A stretch of DNA of 64,000 bases from Streptomyces musisoli (GCF_016741855.1 NZ_JAERRH010000001.1:1-64000), one strand, 5' to 3'. Positions 21,353 to 31,600 are shown, counted from the first letter of the stretch. Notes: generated by a model from the sequence alone, not told the origin. Numbers and translations: made by a program.

Positions 21353-22245
21353 GCCGCCACCTCCAGCACGCTGCTGTAGTGCGAGGCATCGCCGACGAGT
21401 TGCTCGCTGCGGCGTCCGTCGACGCCGACCGGAACGTCTCCGGCGATCGTCACCCGGTTCAGGCGGCGGGGGTGGTCGTCGTAGTTGTCCACCCCGTAGT
21501 GCTGGGTGATCCGGTTGTCGAAGATCAGCAGCTGGTTGGGCGCCCAGGTCCAGCGCAGGATGTTCTCCGGACGGGTCACGTACGACTGGAAGAGGCGCAG
21601 CAGTTCGGCCGACTCGCTGCTCGACAGACCGATGATCTGCCTGGCGAACCCGCCGATGAACAACCCGCGTTCGCCCGTCAGCGGATGTACCCGGACGACC
21701 GGGTGCTCCGCTTCGTACGGCGTCGAGACGAAAATCCGGTCGTACTCCTGTCGCTGTGCCGTCGTGGCCGAAGGGCGGGCGTAGTCGTACCGGTTGGTGT
21801 GCACGACGCGCAGCGAGTCCGCGAGGGCCCGCAGCGGTTCGGGCAGGTCGCGGTAGGCCGCGGCAGCGTTCGCGATGAGCGTCTCGCCGCCGTACGGCGT
21901 GGTCACGACCGACCGCAGCGTGGTGGCCTGCGGCGGGTTGACCACGAAGGAGACGTCCGTGTGCCACTCGTTGGCCTTGGACGTCTCGCTGTCGACGGCG
22001 AGCACGTTCGTCGTACCGTCGGCGGCCGGCACGTTCGGGTGAGCGGTGGTGAGTTCGCCGAACCAACCGGCCACACGTTCCTGACCGGCATGGTCGAGGT
22101 TCACGTCGTCGAACACGATCGCCTTGTGCTCGTTGAGGGCGTCACGCAGCGCCGTGACCGTCAAGGGGTCGGGCGGCGCGGTGAGGTCGACGCCCTCGAC
22201 GGCCGCGCCGATGCGGCCGGTGAGTTTGCGGATGGACGGAGGCAT
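21349..22245 (-). CDS. TauD/TfdA-family 2-oxoglutarate-dependent dioxygenase
   Basis: A 298-residue non-haem Fe(II)/2-oxoglutarate dioxygenase with the facial triad HTD (in EWHTDVSF) and the distal His in QHYGVDNY; the Arg-rich RRLNRVTI segment binds 2-oxoglutarate. Family members release sulfite from taurine or sulfate from alkyl sulfates. The residues around the active site are closer to the general alkylsulfatase/TauD class than to E. coli TauD itself, so no exact substrate is given. ATG 22245 with GGAGG 8-10 nt upstream is preferred over the GTG 30 nt earlier. It is the first structural gene of the second sulfur operon. Confidence 0.92.
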   Translation of the reverse strand: MPPSIRKLTGRIGAAVEGVDLTAPPDPLTVTALRDALNEHKAIVFDDVNLDHAGQERVAGWFGELTTAHPNVPAADGTTNVLAVDSETSKANEWHTDVSFVVNPPQATTLRSVVTTPYGGETLIANAAAAYRDLPEPLRALADSLRVVHTNRYDYARPSATTAQRQEYDRIFVSTPYEAEHPVVRVHPLTGERGLFIGGFARQIIGLSSSESAELLRLFQSYVTRPENILRWTWAPNQLLIFDNRITQHYGVDNYDDHPRRLNRVTIAGDVPVGVDGRRSEQLVGDASHYSSVLEVAA

Positions 22246-22599
22246 GAGGGGGTCCCTCCCGGACAGATGGGGCACGCCAAGGGGTGCTGGAAATGGGGAC
22301 GTCGGGTAAATGGGCCGGCACTGCGCAGGACTGCTCGACCACGTGCGGAACGCCGGGCTGGGCGGACCGGAGAGAGGAGCGCCTGGCCGAAGGACCGCTA
22401 CAGCCGCGCTCTCGGCGACCGCGTCGGCGTGCGCGAACGGGCTCCCGGCTCACACGAGAAGGAGAGGAGAGCGGGAGCCCTCAGGAGGTGGAGACGACGA
22501 TCCCGCGGGGAGGCATCGCGGTGTCAGCGGCTTTGCACCGCCGCTGCCAGGCACGCGCCATGGGCGCACACCGGCCGCCGCCGGGGAGCACTTCCCGGG
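22246..22599 (-). promoter_or_regulatory. Long leader region between Cys leader peptide and tauD-like gene
   Basis: These 354 bp lie between the stop of the leader ORF and the tauD-like start and contain no credible gene. A hairpin AGCGGC-N8-GCCGCT lies at 22526-22545, and the rest is GC-rich with several smaller inverted repeats. By analogy with the sfnG leader this is the probable attenuation region. It is twice as long as in the other operon. Confidence 0.4.
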
Positions 22600-22677
22600 T
22601 CAGCGACAACAAAACGCGCTGGAGACGTGCGCCAGATCGATGTGGCGCCGCCGGGTCAGGTCCACGCGCGGGTTCAT
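22600..22677 (-). CDS. Cys-containing leader peptide upstream of tauD-ssuCBA operon
   Basis: A 25-residue ORF with core LTRRRHIDLAHVSSAFCCR ending directly at TGA. It has two consecutive Cys codons (TGT TGT) next to last, ideal for ribosome stalling when charged tRNA-Cys is scarce. It matches the leader at 15991-16071 over the DLTRRRH-DLA-VSSAFC core. ATG 22677. The peptide itself is probably non-functional and its translation is the sensor. Confidence 0.85.
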   Translation of the reverse strand: MNPRVDLTRRRHIDLAHVSSAFCCR

Positions 22678-22711
22678 GGTTCGGGAGTTCAGCAGATGTC
22701 CACCAGGCTGG

Positions 22712-23311
22712 TCAAGAAGTTCCCGGGCAGGTCTTGCATTGCGGACACGCCGATGCAAGCGCGGTGGCAGGGGCGTGGCTCGGCGGGGCGGGCACGAAGC
22801 CCGCCGTTGCGGCGGTGTGGCCCGGAGCCATGCACGGCGACAGGGTCGCCTGACTCTTCCACTCGGCGAAGGGGCGGATGCGGTAGTGATCCGGTGAGTG
22901 AGCGGAGTGCGCGTCGGGGACATGGGCGCGGAGGTCGCCGTCCAGGTCGGCCAGGGTGGCGTCGCCCTGGGCTGGGTCGTCCTGGGCATGGTCGAGGAGA
23001 CTCTGCAGCCCGGACACTCCCAGCGCACAGCCTGCGGCGGGGTTGTCGGAGAAGGCGTAGTCGACCGTCTCGCACACGGTTTCCTCGTCGTTACCGAGCA
23101 GGCACCGCCGCCACTGGTCGGCCTCGGCGACGAGCCGCTGGTGGACGCTGTGCAGGCGGGCCTCTTCGGCGGCGAGATAGAGGGGCGCGTCCGCTTCCGC
23201 TCGCTGTTTGGCGGCAGAACGCTCGGCACGGGCGAAGATCCCCAGCCCCGCGAGATGATGGGCCTGCGCCTCCGCCAGAGCCCAAGCCAGACTCAGCTGC
23301 GGGGGTCCCAT
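22712..23311 (-). CDS. Hypothetical protein or decayed gene
   Basis: An open frame of 199 codons on the minus strand. Its first 150 residues read like a real protein: a helical N-terminus LAWALAEAQAHHLAG, AEEARLHSVHQRLVAEADQW, then ETVDYAFSDNPAAGCALGVSG. Third codon positions are mostly G/C. The last 50 residues, after about 22860, become Pro/Ala-rich and lose this character, which suggests a frameshift or truncation. No family recognised. The frame ends 34 bp before the Cys leader ORF, on the same strand, so it is the gene upstream of the sulfur operon. Confidence 0.4.
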   Translation of the reverse strand: MGPPQLSLAWALAEAQAHHLAGLGIFARAERSAAKQRAEADAPLYLAAEEARLHSVHQRLVAEADQWRRCLLGNDEETVCETVDYAFSDNPAAGCALGVSGLQSLLDHAQDDPAQGDATLADLDGDLRAHVPDAHSAHSPDHYRIRPFAEWKSQATLSPCMAPGHTAATAGFVPAPPSHAPATALASACPQCKTCPGTS

Positions 23312-23521
23312 CGGCGGCCTGTCGGAGTCGGTGGGCGCCGAACGCTTCGGTCACCGCCAACCGCCACCGCGCCGCAGACGGATCCCTCACCGGCGCCCCG
23401 CTGCCCGTCGGCCTCGCCGGTGGCCGGAGCGGCCGCCCGCGAGGCCGCCGTGCGGGCCCGCGAGCGCTACGACCGTGAGGTGGCGGCAGGCCGTCGCCAC
23501 CCGTGACGCGGTCCGGTCGGG

Positions 23522-25585
23522 TCAGGAGAGGCAGTCACCCGAGCCGATGAACTCGGGGGTTCCCATGTTCCCGCCGTAGACAGCCACGGACCAGCGCATG
23601 TACTGCCAGGACTGGTTCCTGCTGTACTCGTCCCTGAGCCTGCCGCAGGTCGTCCTTCGGGCGACATCCTGGAAGTTGTCTCTCTGGGCACGGCCGATCA
23701 GCGCTCCATAGGTGTCCTGGATCCACACGTACGCGGCCTTCTCGGCCGGGTCGAACCCGAGGCTGATGTCGTCGTCCGCGGCGGAGGGGTCCACGCCGTC
23801 GTCCTCGGCGACTCGGGTCTTCCACGCAGCGGTGATGGCCTTGTCCGTGGCGTCGGCGACCCGGATCTCGTCCTTGTCGGTACTGGGTATCTGCGCCGTC
23901 GCCATACCGGTTTCGTCTCCCCGCCACTGCCCGGCGACCTCGTTGTAGCACCCGTCGGTGGCCTGGCCGAAGCCGAGGATGTCCGCCTCGGTGTCGACGT
24001 CGGAGTTCTTCCAGAAGACGGAGTAACGGCCGTAGGGCCAGGTGGCAGGTCCGGCCTGGAGGCGGTGGGCGAGAGTGGTGCAGGATGCCGCTTCTCCTGC
24101 CCTGCGGAACACCTCCTGCTCGTCCTGCGGCAGTTGGGAGACCGGCCCGCCGGTCACCATCACGGTCTGCGCACGCCGGTTGAACGTGACCGTGGCAGTG
24201 AGGTGATCCAGGCCCTTGGTGGCGAGCATGGACCTCACGTCGTCCTCGATGGCCTGGGCGGTGTCCTTCTCCTCCTGGGCGCCCGCGGTGGTGCTCGCTC
24301 TCCACTCGTCGTCCGACGGCTGGGCCTCGTCACCGGCCCGCGTGAAGGCGGGATGGGCCACGCCGGCCAGCGGATCGGTCGGTACGCGGACCCCGCGCGG
24401 ATCGGCCGCGGTCCGCGTCGCCGCAGCGGGGCCAGGGGTTCCGACGGGCCCGGTCGCGCCGCCGGCGTGCCGGGCCGGGGACGCGGTCGTCCGGCCTGCG
24501 GTGGCGGCCCGTGCGCCGCCCCGGTCTCCGCCGTCCGGGAAGGCGGCCGGCAAGGCCAAGGCGCCCCCGGCGAGAGCACCGATCACGGCGGCGGCCACGA
24601 GCACGGTCGTGACGGTCCGTCTGCGGGAGGGTAGGGAGGGGGCGTGCCAGGTGGGGTCGTCCACGGCGGGCATCTCCCATACGGCTGTGACCAGTTCGCC
24701 GATCCGGGTGGGTGCCGGTCCGTCGCCGCCCGCGAGGACCTGGGTGGCCTGGGAGGCGAGGAACCCCGAGCACTTCTGGGCGGCCGAGGCGGCGGATATC
24801 CGGTCGGCGGGTTCCTTCGCGAGGGCGCTCTCCACGACTTCGCGCAGTTCCTCGGGTACACCGTCCAGGTCGGGGTCCCCGGACATCACACGGAACGCGA
24901 CCACGTCCGGCGCGCCGGTGCCGAACGGGAGCCGGCCGGTGGCGGCGTAGGCGACGAGCGCGCCCCAGGCGAACATGTCGCCCTCCGGCCCGGCGGTGCT
25001 GGTGCGGTAGTACTCGGGGCTGATCCAGCCGGGGGTACCGGTCATGACGCCCGTCCGGGTCACGCTCGTGCCGTCGGCGGCGCGGGCGATGCCGAAGTCG
25101 AGGACCCGAGGGCCGGCCGGGGTGAGGATGACGTTCTGCGGCTTCACGTCCCGATGGACGACGCCGGCTTCGTGGACGGCCGCCAGTGCCTGGGCCGTGC
25201 CCGTCGCGAAGGCGTGCAAGGTAGCGCCCGTCAGGGGGCCGTGGTCGGCCAGGTACTGGTTGAGGGTAGGGCCCGGAGCATAGGCAGTCGCCAGCCAGGG
25301 CGCGTCGGCCTCGGGGTCGGCGGCGAGCAGCGGCACGAGGCACGGCCCCTGCACGCGCGCGGACAGCTGCACCTCGCGGCGGAACCGGGCCCGGAATTCC
25401 GGGTCTTCGGCCTGCGCAGGGTGAATCACCTTGACGGCGACCCTGAGCCCGTCGGCGGTGAGACCGGCATGGACGGTCCCCATGCCGCCCGAGCCGAGAC
25501 GGCCGATGATCCGGTAGGGGCCGACACGGGAAGGATCACCAGGGCGGGCGGGGTGCACCCGCCCGCCGGAACCAGCAGCGCTCAC
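23522..25585 (-). CDS. Membrane Ser/Thr protein kinase, PknB-type
   Basis: A 687-residue Hanks-type kinase. The kinase domain spans about residues 23-280, with the glycine loop LGSGGMGTVHAG, catalytic Lys52 in VAVKV, HRDVKPQN at 144-151 and DFG at 163-165. A TG-x-T-PGWISPEYY activation segment follows. One transmembrane helix lies at about 325-348. A proline/alanine/threonine linker then leads to an extracellular domain of about 270 residues with conserved Cys and Trp that I do not recognise; no PASTA repeats. It faces away from the SpoIIE phosphatase gene at 26085, with 499 bp between. Kinase and phosphatase together may form a signalling pair, which is inference from position only. Confidence 0.93.
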   Translation of the reverse strand: MSAAGSGGRVHPARPGDPSRVGPYRIIGRLGSGGMGTVHAGLTADGLRVAVKVIHPAQAEDPEFRARFRREVQLSARVQGPCLVPLLAADPEADAPWLATAYAPGPTLNQYLADHGPLTGATLHAFATGTAQALAAVHEAGVVHRDVKPQNVILTPAGPRVLDFGIARAADGTSVTRTGVMTGTPGWISPEYYRTSTAGPEGDMFAWGALVAYAATGRLPFGTGAPDVVAFRVMSGDPDLDGVPEELREVVESALAKEPADRISAASAAQKCSGFLASQATQVLAGGDGPAPTRIGELVTAVWEMPAVDDPTWHAPSLPSRRRTVTTVLVAAAVIGALAGGALALPAAFPDGGDRGGARAATAGRTTASPARHAGGATGPVGTPGPAAATRTAADPRGVRVPTDPLAGVAHPAFTRAGDEAQPSDDEWRASTTAGAQEEKDTAQAIEDDVRSMLATKGLDHLTATVTFNRRAQTVMVTGGPVSQLPQDEQEVFRRAGEAASCTTLAHRLQAGPATWPYGRYSVFWKNSDVDTEADILGFGQATDGCYNEVAGQWRGDETGMATAQIPSTDKDEIRVADATDKAITAAWKTRVAEDDGVDPSAADDDISLGFDPAEKAAYVWIQDTYGALIGRAQRDNFQDVARRTTCGRLRDEYSRNQSWQYMRWSVAVYGGNMGTPEFIGSGDCLS

Positions 25586-26084
25586 GAGGAGTCCCAGCCT
25601 AGGAAACCGAAAGTGAAGAAGACGTGAAGGACGTATATATCATGATCACATAGTTACGTGAACCAGGCCCCCGGTCGTGCCCCTGGTTGAAGCGGAAGCC
25701 GCTGAGCTGGTGGTCCATCCTGCCCATCGCCAGATCGGCAGCGTTGGGGCCACTGTCGGCTGCCTTCAAGGCGTGCGGCGTCCCGGCCGACTTCCCCGCC
25801 GATGGTCGATCCGGCCGGGAGTGTGAGCGCGCGGGGCTGTGAGACGGGCGAGTGCCTGCCTGGCCTGTGCGATTCTCCGGTCGCTCGGCGGACGTCGCCG
25901 GCGGACTCGTCGGCGGACAAGGTGGTCACCGCGATCCTCGTCGGCGGACAAAGTGGTCACGTCGTCCTCGTCGGCGGACAAGTTCGGGCACCGTGGGGCC
26001 ACTTAACGACTTGGCGGCGCGGAGCCGCACGGTTTGCGCTGAGATGACCTGCCTCAGCATCGGCCCGGGGGGCGAAGAACGAAC
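25586..26084. other. Divergent intergenic region with possible IS remnant
   Basis: A 499-bp region between the kinase (minus) and the phosphatase (plus). An AT-rich stretch at 25620-25660 is a likely kinase promoter. Minus-strand translation of 25665-25790 gives a protein-like fragment (ADLAMGRMDHQLSGFRFNQG), without a start and not assigned. Three long direct repeats lie at 25906-25991. Together these suggest the remains of a mobile element inserted between the two signalling genes. Confidence 0.4.
25906..25991. repeat. Three tandem repeats, about 24 bp, 30-31 bp period
   Basis: Units CTCGTCGGCGGACAAGGTGG (25906), CTCGTCGGCGGACAAAGTGG (25937) and CTCGTCGGCGGACAAG (25967) share the core CTCGTCGGCGGACAA followed by (G/A)GTGGTCAC in the first two; the third diverges after the core. 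Period is 31 then 30 bp. Regularly spaced long repeats of this kind occur at the ends of IS21-family elements as transposase binding sites. No transposase gene is adjacent, so a solo end or a regulatory repeat array are both possible. Confidence 0.6.
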
Positions 26085-28400
26085 ATGAGCGACTTGGTGG
26101 AAGCAGCACCGCCTGATCCCGCCGACCCGGTCGGACTCGGCACGTGCCGGTGCGCGGTGCGGGCCTCCGCAGGCGTGCCGGGCGCCGCGGAGGAGAGGTT
26201 CCGGGGACTGCTGGAGGCGGCGCCGGACGCCATGGTCATCGTCGACGACAGCGGCACGATCAGACTCGTCAACGCCCAGACGGAAGCCCTCTTCGGCTAC
26301 CAGCGCGAAGAACTCCTCGGCCACCCCGTCGAACTCCTCGTCCCCGGCCGCTTCCGCCCCCACCACACCGAACACCGCAACGGCTACGCCCACAACCAGC
26401 AGGTCCGCCCCATGGGCGCCGGACTCGACCTGTACGGACTACGCAAAGACGGCACCGAGTTCCCCGTCGAAATCAGCCTCAGCCCCCTGGAAACCACCGA
26501 CGGACTCCTCGTCTCCGCCGCAGTACGCGACGTCAGCGAACGCAAAGCAGCCGAAGAAAGGTTCCGGGGGCTGCTGGAGGCGGCGCCGGACGCCATGGTC
26601 ATCGTCGACGACAGCGGCACGATCAGACTCGTCAACGCCCAGACGGAAGCCCTCTTCGGCTACCAGCGCGAAGAACTCCTCGGCCACCCCGTCGAACTCC
26701 TCGTCCCCGGCCGCTTCCGCCCCCACCACACCGAACACCGCAACGGCTACGCCCACAACCAGCAGGTCCGCCCCATGGGCGCCGGACTCGACCTGTACGG
26801 ACTACGCAAAGACGGCACCGAGTTCCCCGTCGAAATCAGCCTCAGCCCCCTGGAAACCACCGACGGACTCCTCGTCTCCGCCGCAGTACGCGACGTCAGC
26901 GAACGCAAAGCGGCGGAGGAACGCATCAACGAGCTCGCCGCACTGGTCGAGTCCTCGCAGGACGCGATCCTCGCGAAGACCCTGGACGGCCGGATCACGT
27001 ACTGGAACGCCGCGGCGCAGCGGTTGTACGGCTTCACGGCGGAGGAGGTCCTGGGTCGGCACGTGTCCATGCTGGCGCCCTCCGCGAGAAAGCACGAGAT
27101 CACCGCGCTCCTGGAGCGGCTGCGCGAGGGTGAGAAGGTCGAGCACTTCGAGACGTTGCGCCTCACCCGCTCCGGAGGGCTTCTGGACGTCGACGTCACC
27201 CTGTGGCCGACCCGCGCAGCGGACGGCACGGTCGTCGGGGCGTGCGCCATCGTCCGGGACATCAGCGACCGCAAGCGCGCCGAGGCCGAGCTGACCGAAC
27301 TGTACGAACAGCAGCGGCACATCGCCCTGACCCTGCAGCGCAGCCTGATGGGTACGCCGCCCGCCATTCCCGGCCTCGCCACTGCGAGCCGCTACCGGCC
27401 CGCGACCCAGGGAGCCGGTGTCGGCGGCGACTGGTTCGACCTGATACCGCTGGGCGCCGGCCGGGTCGGTGTCCTGATCGGCGATGTGATGGGCAGGGGC
27501 CTCGAGGCCGCCGCCGTCATGGGCCAACTCCGCTCCGCCGCACATGCGTTGGCCAAGACCGGGCTCCAGCCGAGGCAACTGATGCAGGCGCTGGACACCG
27601 TCGTCGCCGATCTCGACGTCCCCGACCAACTGGTCACCTGCTGTTACCTGGTCATCGCCGCCGACGCCGGGGAGGTGACCGTGTGTTCCGCCGGCCATCT
27701 GCCGGTTCTCGTCGCCGTCCCCGGAACCCGCACCCAGGCGCTGCCGGCACCCGTGAACGCCCCGCTCGGTGTCGGCGGGGTGATCTACGAGCAGTGCTGC
27801 AGCAGCATCGAGCCCGGCGCCACCCTCGTGCTCTACACCGACGGCCTGATCGAAACCCCTGAGAGCGACATCGAGGACAAGCTGACCCAGCTCGTCACCA
27901 CCCTCGACGAACTCCCGGCCGCAACGCCGGACCTGGAGGCCGCCGCCGAATACGTCCTGTCGACGCTGCTGCCCGATGCCGACGGCCACGACGACGTCAC
28001 GCTGCTGCTGACCCAGCTGCCCGCGGCGCCTCTGGCCACGGCCACCGCATCCCTGCCCTCCGCACCCGAGTCCGTGCCGGCGGGCCGCGACTTCCTCGAC
28101 AAGGCACTGAGCACATGGGGCTGCGCGGGCTCGACGGACGACGCGCTCCTCCTGCTCTCCGAGGTCCTCACCAACGCCGTGCAGCACGCCCAGGGCCCGA
28201 TCGGGGTGCACGTGTGCCGCACGGACACCGGTCTCACCGTGGAGATCAGCGACCGCAGCCCCCACCTGCCCCAGCCGCGCCTCGCGGCGGAGGACGAGGA
28301 GTCCGGGCGCGGCCTGCTGCTCGTACGCGCCCTCGCCGACGACTGGGGCGTGCGCCCCACGGACGAGGGGAAGACCACGTGGTTCAGCCTCAAGCTGTGA
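26085..28400 (+). CDS. Multi-PAS SpoIIE-type protein phosphatase with ATPase domain
   Basis: A 771-residue cytoplasmic sensor. Three PAS domains come first: PAS1 about residues 38-158, PAS2 about 159-279 and PAS3 about 285-400. A SpoIIE/PP2C phosphatase domain follows from about 435 to 645 (GVGGDWFDLIPLG, GDVMGRGLEAA, YTDGLIE). A C-terminal HATPase_c anti-sigma-like domain ends it (LLSEVLTNAVQHA, GRGLLLVRALADDWG). PAS1 and PAS2 are identical copies created by a 363-bp DNA duplication. Such proteins act in partner switching, dephosphorylating anti-anti-sigma factors. No anti-anti-sigma gene is adjacent. ATG 26085 follows GGGGGGCGAAG. Confidence 0.93.
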   Translation: MSDLVEAAPPDPADPVGLGTCRCAVRASAGVPGAAEERFRGLLEAAPDAMVIVDDSGTIRLVNAQTEALFGYQREELLGHPVELLVPGRFRPHHTEHRNGYAHNQQVRPMGAGLDLYGLRKDGTEFPVEISLSPLETTDGLLVSAAVRDVSERKAAEERFRGLLEAAPDAMVIVDDSGTIRLVNAQTEALFGYQREELLGHPVELLVPGRFRPHHTEHRNGYAHNQQVRPMGAGLDLYGLRKDGTEFPVEISLSPLETTDGLLVSAAVRDVSERKAAEERINELAALVESSQDAILAKTLDGRITYWNAAAQRLYGFTAEEVLGRHVSMLAPSARKHEITALLERLREGEKVEHFETLRLTRSGGLLDVDVTLWPTRAADGTVVGACAIVRDISDRKRAEAELTELYEQQRHIALTLQRSLMGTPPAIPGLATASRYRPATQGAGVGGDWFDLIPLGAGRVGVLIGDVMGRGLEAAAVMGQLRSAAHALAKTGLQPRQLMQALDTVVADLDVPDQLVTCCYLVIAADAGEVTVCSAGHLPVLVAVPGTRTQALPAPVNAPLGVGGVIYEQCCSSIEPGATLVLYTDGLIETPESDIEDKLTQLVTTLDELPAATPDLEAAAEYVLSTLLPDADGHDDVTLLLTQLPAAPLATATASLPSAPESVPAGRDFLDKALSTWGCAGSTDDALLLLSEVLTNAVQHAQGPIGVHVCRTDTGLTVEISDRSPHLPQPRLAAEDEESGRGLLLVRALADDWGVRPTDEGKTTWFSLKL
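26196..26911 (+). repeat. 363-bp in-frame tandem duplication of a PAS domain
   Basis: Bases 26196-26548 recur at 26559-26911 with one difference seen (GGGGA versus GGGGG near the start). The period is 363 bp, i.e. 121 codons, so the frame is kept and one whole PAS unit is added. The codons in the identical stretch match base for base, which points to a recent duplication or ongoing gene conversion. Confidence 0.9.
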
Positions 28401-28679
28401 GGGCACGCCGGGAGCCGACGTCCGCGATCCCGTGCCGTCGGCCGTCGGACACCGGCTCCCTCGAGTCCAGCAGCCCGGTTCGTGCAGCCGTAGTCGTGGA
28501 CGTACCGCCGAGGACCTTTCCCGAGGTGCCGTGGGCCCGGGTCGGGGTGGCCGGGAGGGTGGCGGCGTGATGGTCCTGACCGGGTGGTCGCCCCGCTGCC
28601 CCGCCTGCCGGAGCCATCAGATCCACCTCTTCCGGCGAGGGCGGGTCCTGTGGGCTCGGTCCCGAGCGCGGCGGCCGGG

Positions 28680-31600
28680 CTAGCCGGTCGCGTCGGCCCC
28701 GATGACCTGCTCCGCCCAGATGATCTTGCCGGTCTTCGTGTAACGAGTGCCCCACCGGCGGGCCATCTGGGCAACGATCAGCAGGCCCCGTCCCCCCTCG
28801 TCGGTGGTACGTGCGTGGCGCAGGCGGGGCGAGGTGCTGCTGGCGTCGGACACCTCACAGATCAGGCCGCGCTCGCGGATCAAGCGCAGGCAGACCGGTC
28901 CGGTCGCATGGCGGATCGCGTTGGTCACCAGTTCGCTGACGATGAGTTCCGTGGTGAACGTCAGATCGGGGATGCCCCACTCCGTCAGCTTCCGAGTCGC
29001 GAGGTCGCGGGCGTGCGCGACGGCAGCCGGATCGCTGGGCAGGTCCCACGAGGCGACGCGGTCCGGGGCCAGGACCCGGGTACGGGCGAGGAGCAGGGCC
29101 GCGTCGTCGGCGGGCGGACCCGTCAGCAGGCTGTCGATCACTCGTCGGCCGGTCTCCGCCAGGGTCGGCAGGGGCGCCGCGAGGGCATCGCCCAGCCGGG
29201 AGAGCCCGACGTCGATGTCCCGGTCGACGGACTCGACGAGGCCGTCGGTGTAGAGGGCGATGAGGCTGCCGTCCTCCAGCTCGGTCTCGATGGACTCGAA
29301 GGGGAGGTAGCCGAGGCCGAGCGGCGGTCCCGCGGGCAGGTCCAGAATGGCGACGGCGCCGTCGGGAGTGACGACCATCGGGGGGAGGTGACCGGCCCGG
29401 GCCATGGTGCAGAGCCTGCTGACCGGGTCGTAGACGGCGTACAGGCAGGTGGCACCCAGGAACGCGGTGCCGGTCGCCTCGCCCTCGTCCGCCATCGGGG
29501 CATCGACGTCGTGCGCCCCCATGAGGCCGATGACCAGGTCATCCAGGTGGGCCAGCAGTTCTTCCGGGGAGTGGTCGAGGTTGGCGAGCGTGCGTACGGC
29601 GACGCGCAGGCGCCCCATGGTCGCCGCCGCGTTGATGCCATGCCCGGCCACGTCCCCGACGACCAGGGCGACCCGTGCTCCGGAGAGCGGAATCACGTCG
29701 AACCAGTCGCCGCCCACACCGCTGGGGGCATCCGCCGGCAGGTACCACGAGGCCACCGCCAGAGCGGACCCTCCCGTCAGGTCCTGCGGCAACAGGTAGC
29801 GCTGCATGGAACGGGCCGCCGTGCGCTCACGGGTGAAACGGCGTGCGTTGTCGATGCACACCGCCGCACGGGAGACGAGTTCCTCGGCGAGGCGGACGTC
29901 GTCGTCCTCGAAGGGGCCCAGCCGCGGGGACCGGGCGAAGGTCACCACCCCCAGGGTGACGCCGCGCGCCCGCACGGGGACCACCATCACCGAGCGGAAG
30001 TCGTAGTCCACGAGCGAGGCGCCCAGCGTCTCGTCCACGGTCACCCACGGACTGTTGGTGCGGTCCAGGACCCGCTCGACCAGGGTCTTGCTCTCGAGCA
30101 GACAGCGGGTCACGGGCGACGCGGGCGCACGCCGGATCGTCTCCCCCACGGCCAGTGACGCCTCGGGGCAGCCCTCACGGACCGACTGCTGGGCCGCTCG
30201 GCGGAGGACGGGCGCCTCGCCGACCGGCCCGGGTGCCGGTTCCTCTCCCCGCATGACCGAGTCCAGCAGGTCGACGCCGACGAAGTCGGCCACGGCCGGC
30301 ACCGCGTCGTCCGCCAGTTCCTGCGCGGTCCGGGTCACGTCAAGGGTGCTGCCGATACGTGCGGCGGCGTCGTTGAGCAGGGCCAGGCGTTCCTGCGCCC
30401 GCCATCGTTCGGTGACGTCGATGATCATGTACCAGACGCCGACGTTCCGGTCGTGGCGGTCCTTCATGGCGAAGAAGGACGCTGAGATCGCGCGGCTTCG
30501 GTCGTGCACCGTGTAGCCGGCACCGCGGTACTCGAAGTCCATCACCGGCGCGCCGGTCCGGAGAACTTCGTGCATCTTCTCCTCGAAGGCCTCGGCCTCG
30601 GCTTGCGGCAGGATCTCCGCCATCCGCCGCCCCAGCCGTCGTTCGAGGGGGATCTGGCGGTCCAGCGGCTCGTTCACCCAGACGTACCGCAGATCCGTGT
30701 CGAGGACGGCGATACCGACCGGTGCGTGGCTGAGGAAGGGGGTGAGCATCAGCTGGCTCACCCCGCCGCCCGGCATTCGCCAGAAGGCCCGTTTCGGAGG
30801 CCGGCCGACGAACTTGCCGAAGATCAGTGCCGCGGCCGTGGCGACCAGGACGCCCGGAATCATCTCGTAGATGCCCGACCAGAAGGGGCCGTGCAGCGGT
30901 TTGACCACGCGCCACAGGAGCACCGTGACCGCGCCGGACACGATCCCGGCCATGGCCCCCGCCCAGGTCATGCGCGGCCAGTAGAGCGACAGCAGGACCA
31001 CCGGGCCGAAGGCGGCGCCGAAGCCCGCCCAGGCATAGCCCACGATGCCCAGCAGCCCGCCGCCCCTGAGCGCGATCAGTGAGGCCACCAGCGTCACGGC
31101 GACGACGGCGGCGCGCCCCACCCAGACCAGCACCCGGTCCGGAGCGTGCCGGTTGACGAAGGCGCGGTAGAAGTCCTCCGTGAGGGCGACGGACGAGACG
31201 AGGAGCTGGCTGTCCGCGGTCGAGATGATCGCGGCGAGCACCGCGATCAGCATCACACCGGCGCCCCACGGGCTGAACAGCGTCCGGCTCAGCGTGATGT
31301 ACACCGTCTGCGGGTCGTGGAGCGGTGTGCCGAACCGCGCGATGCCCAGCAGGCCGACGAGCGTGGCACCGGCCAGCACCACGACCACCCACCCGGTCTC
31401 GATACGGCGGCCCGCGGGGACGGCGCCGGTGCTGCGGATGCCCATGAAGCGGGCCAGGATGTGCGGTTGCCCGAAGTAGCCGAGGCCCCAGGAGAGCAAC
31501 GAGATGACGGCGACGGCGCCGAGCGACCCGCCGCCTCCCGTCCACCGTCCGTCCACGAAGTCGACCTTGGCCCCCATGTCCAACAGGCTGGGCGTCCTGC

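Noticed and set aside
22898..23506. A plus-strand 202-codon frame between the sulfur island and the kinase
   Set aside because: Only the last 25 residues look helical; the rest is the mirror of the minus-strand frame at 22712-23311, which has the better codon pattern.
28564..28683. A small plus-strand ORF with a CPAC motif after the PAS phosphatase
   Set aside because: About 37 residues, Arg-rich, one CxxC only, no ribosome binding site; insufficient evidence for a zinc-ribbon protein.
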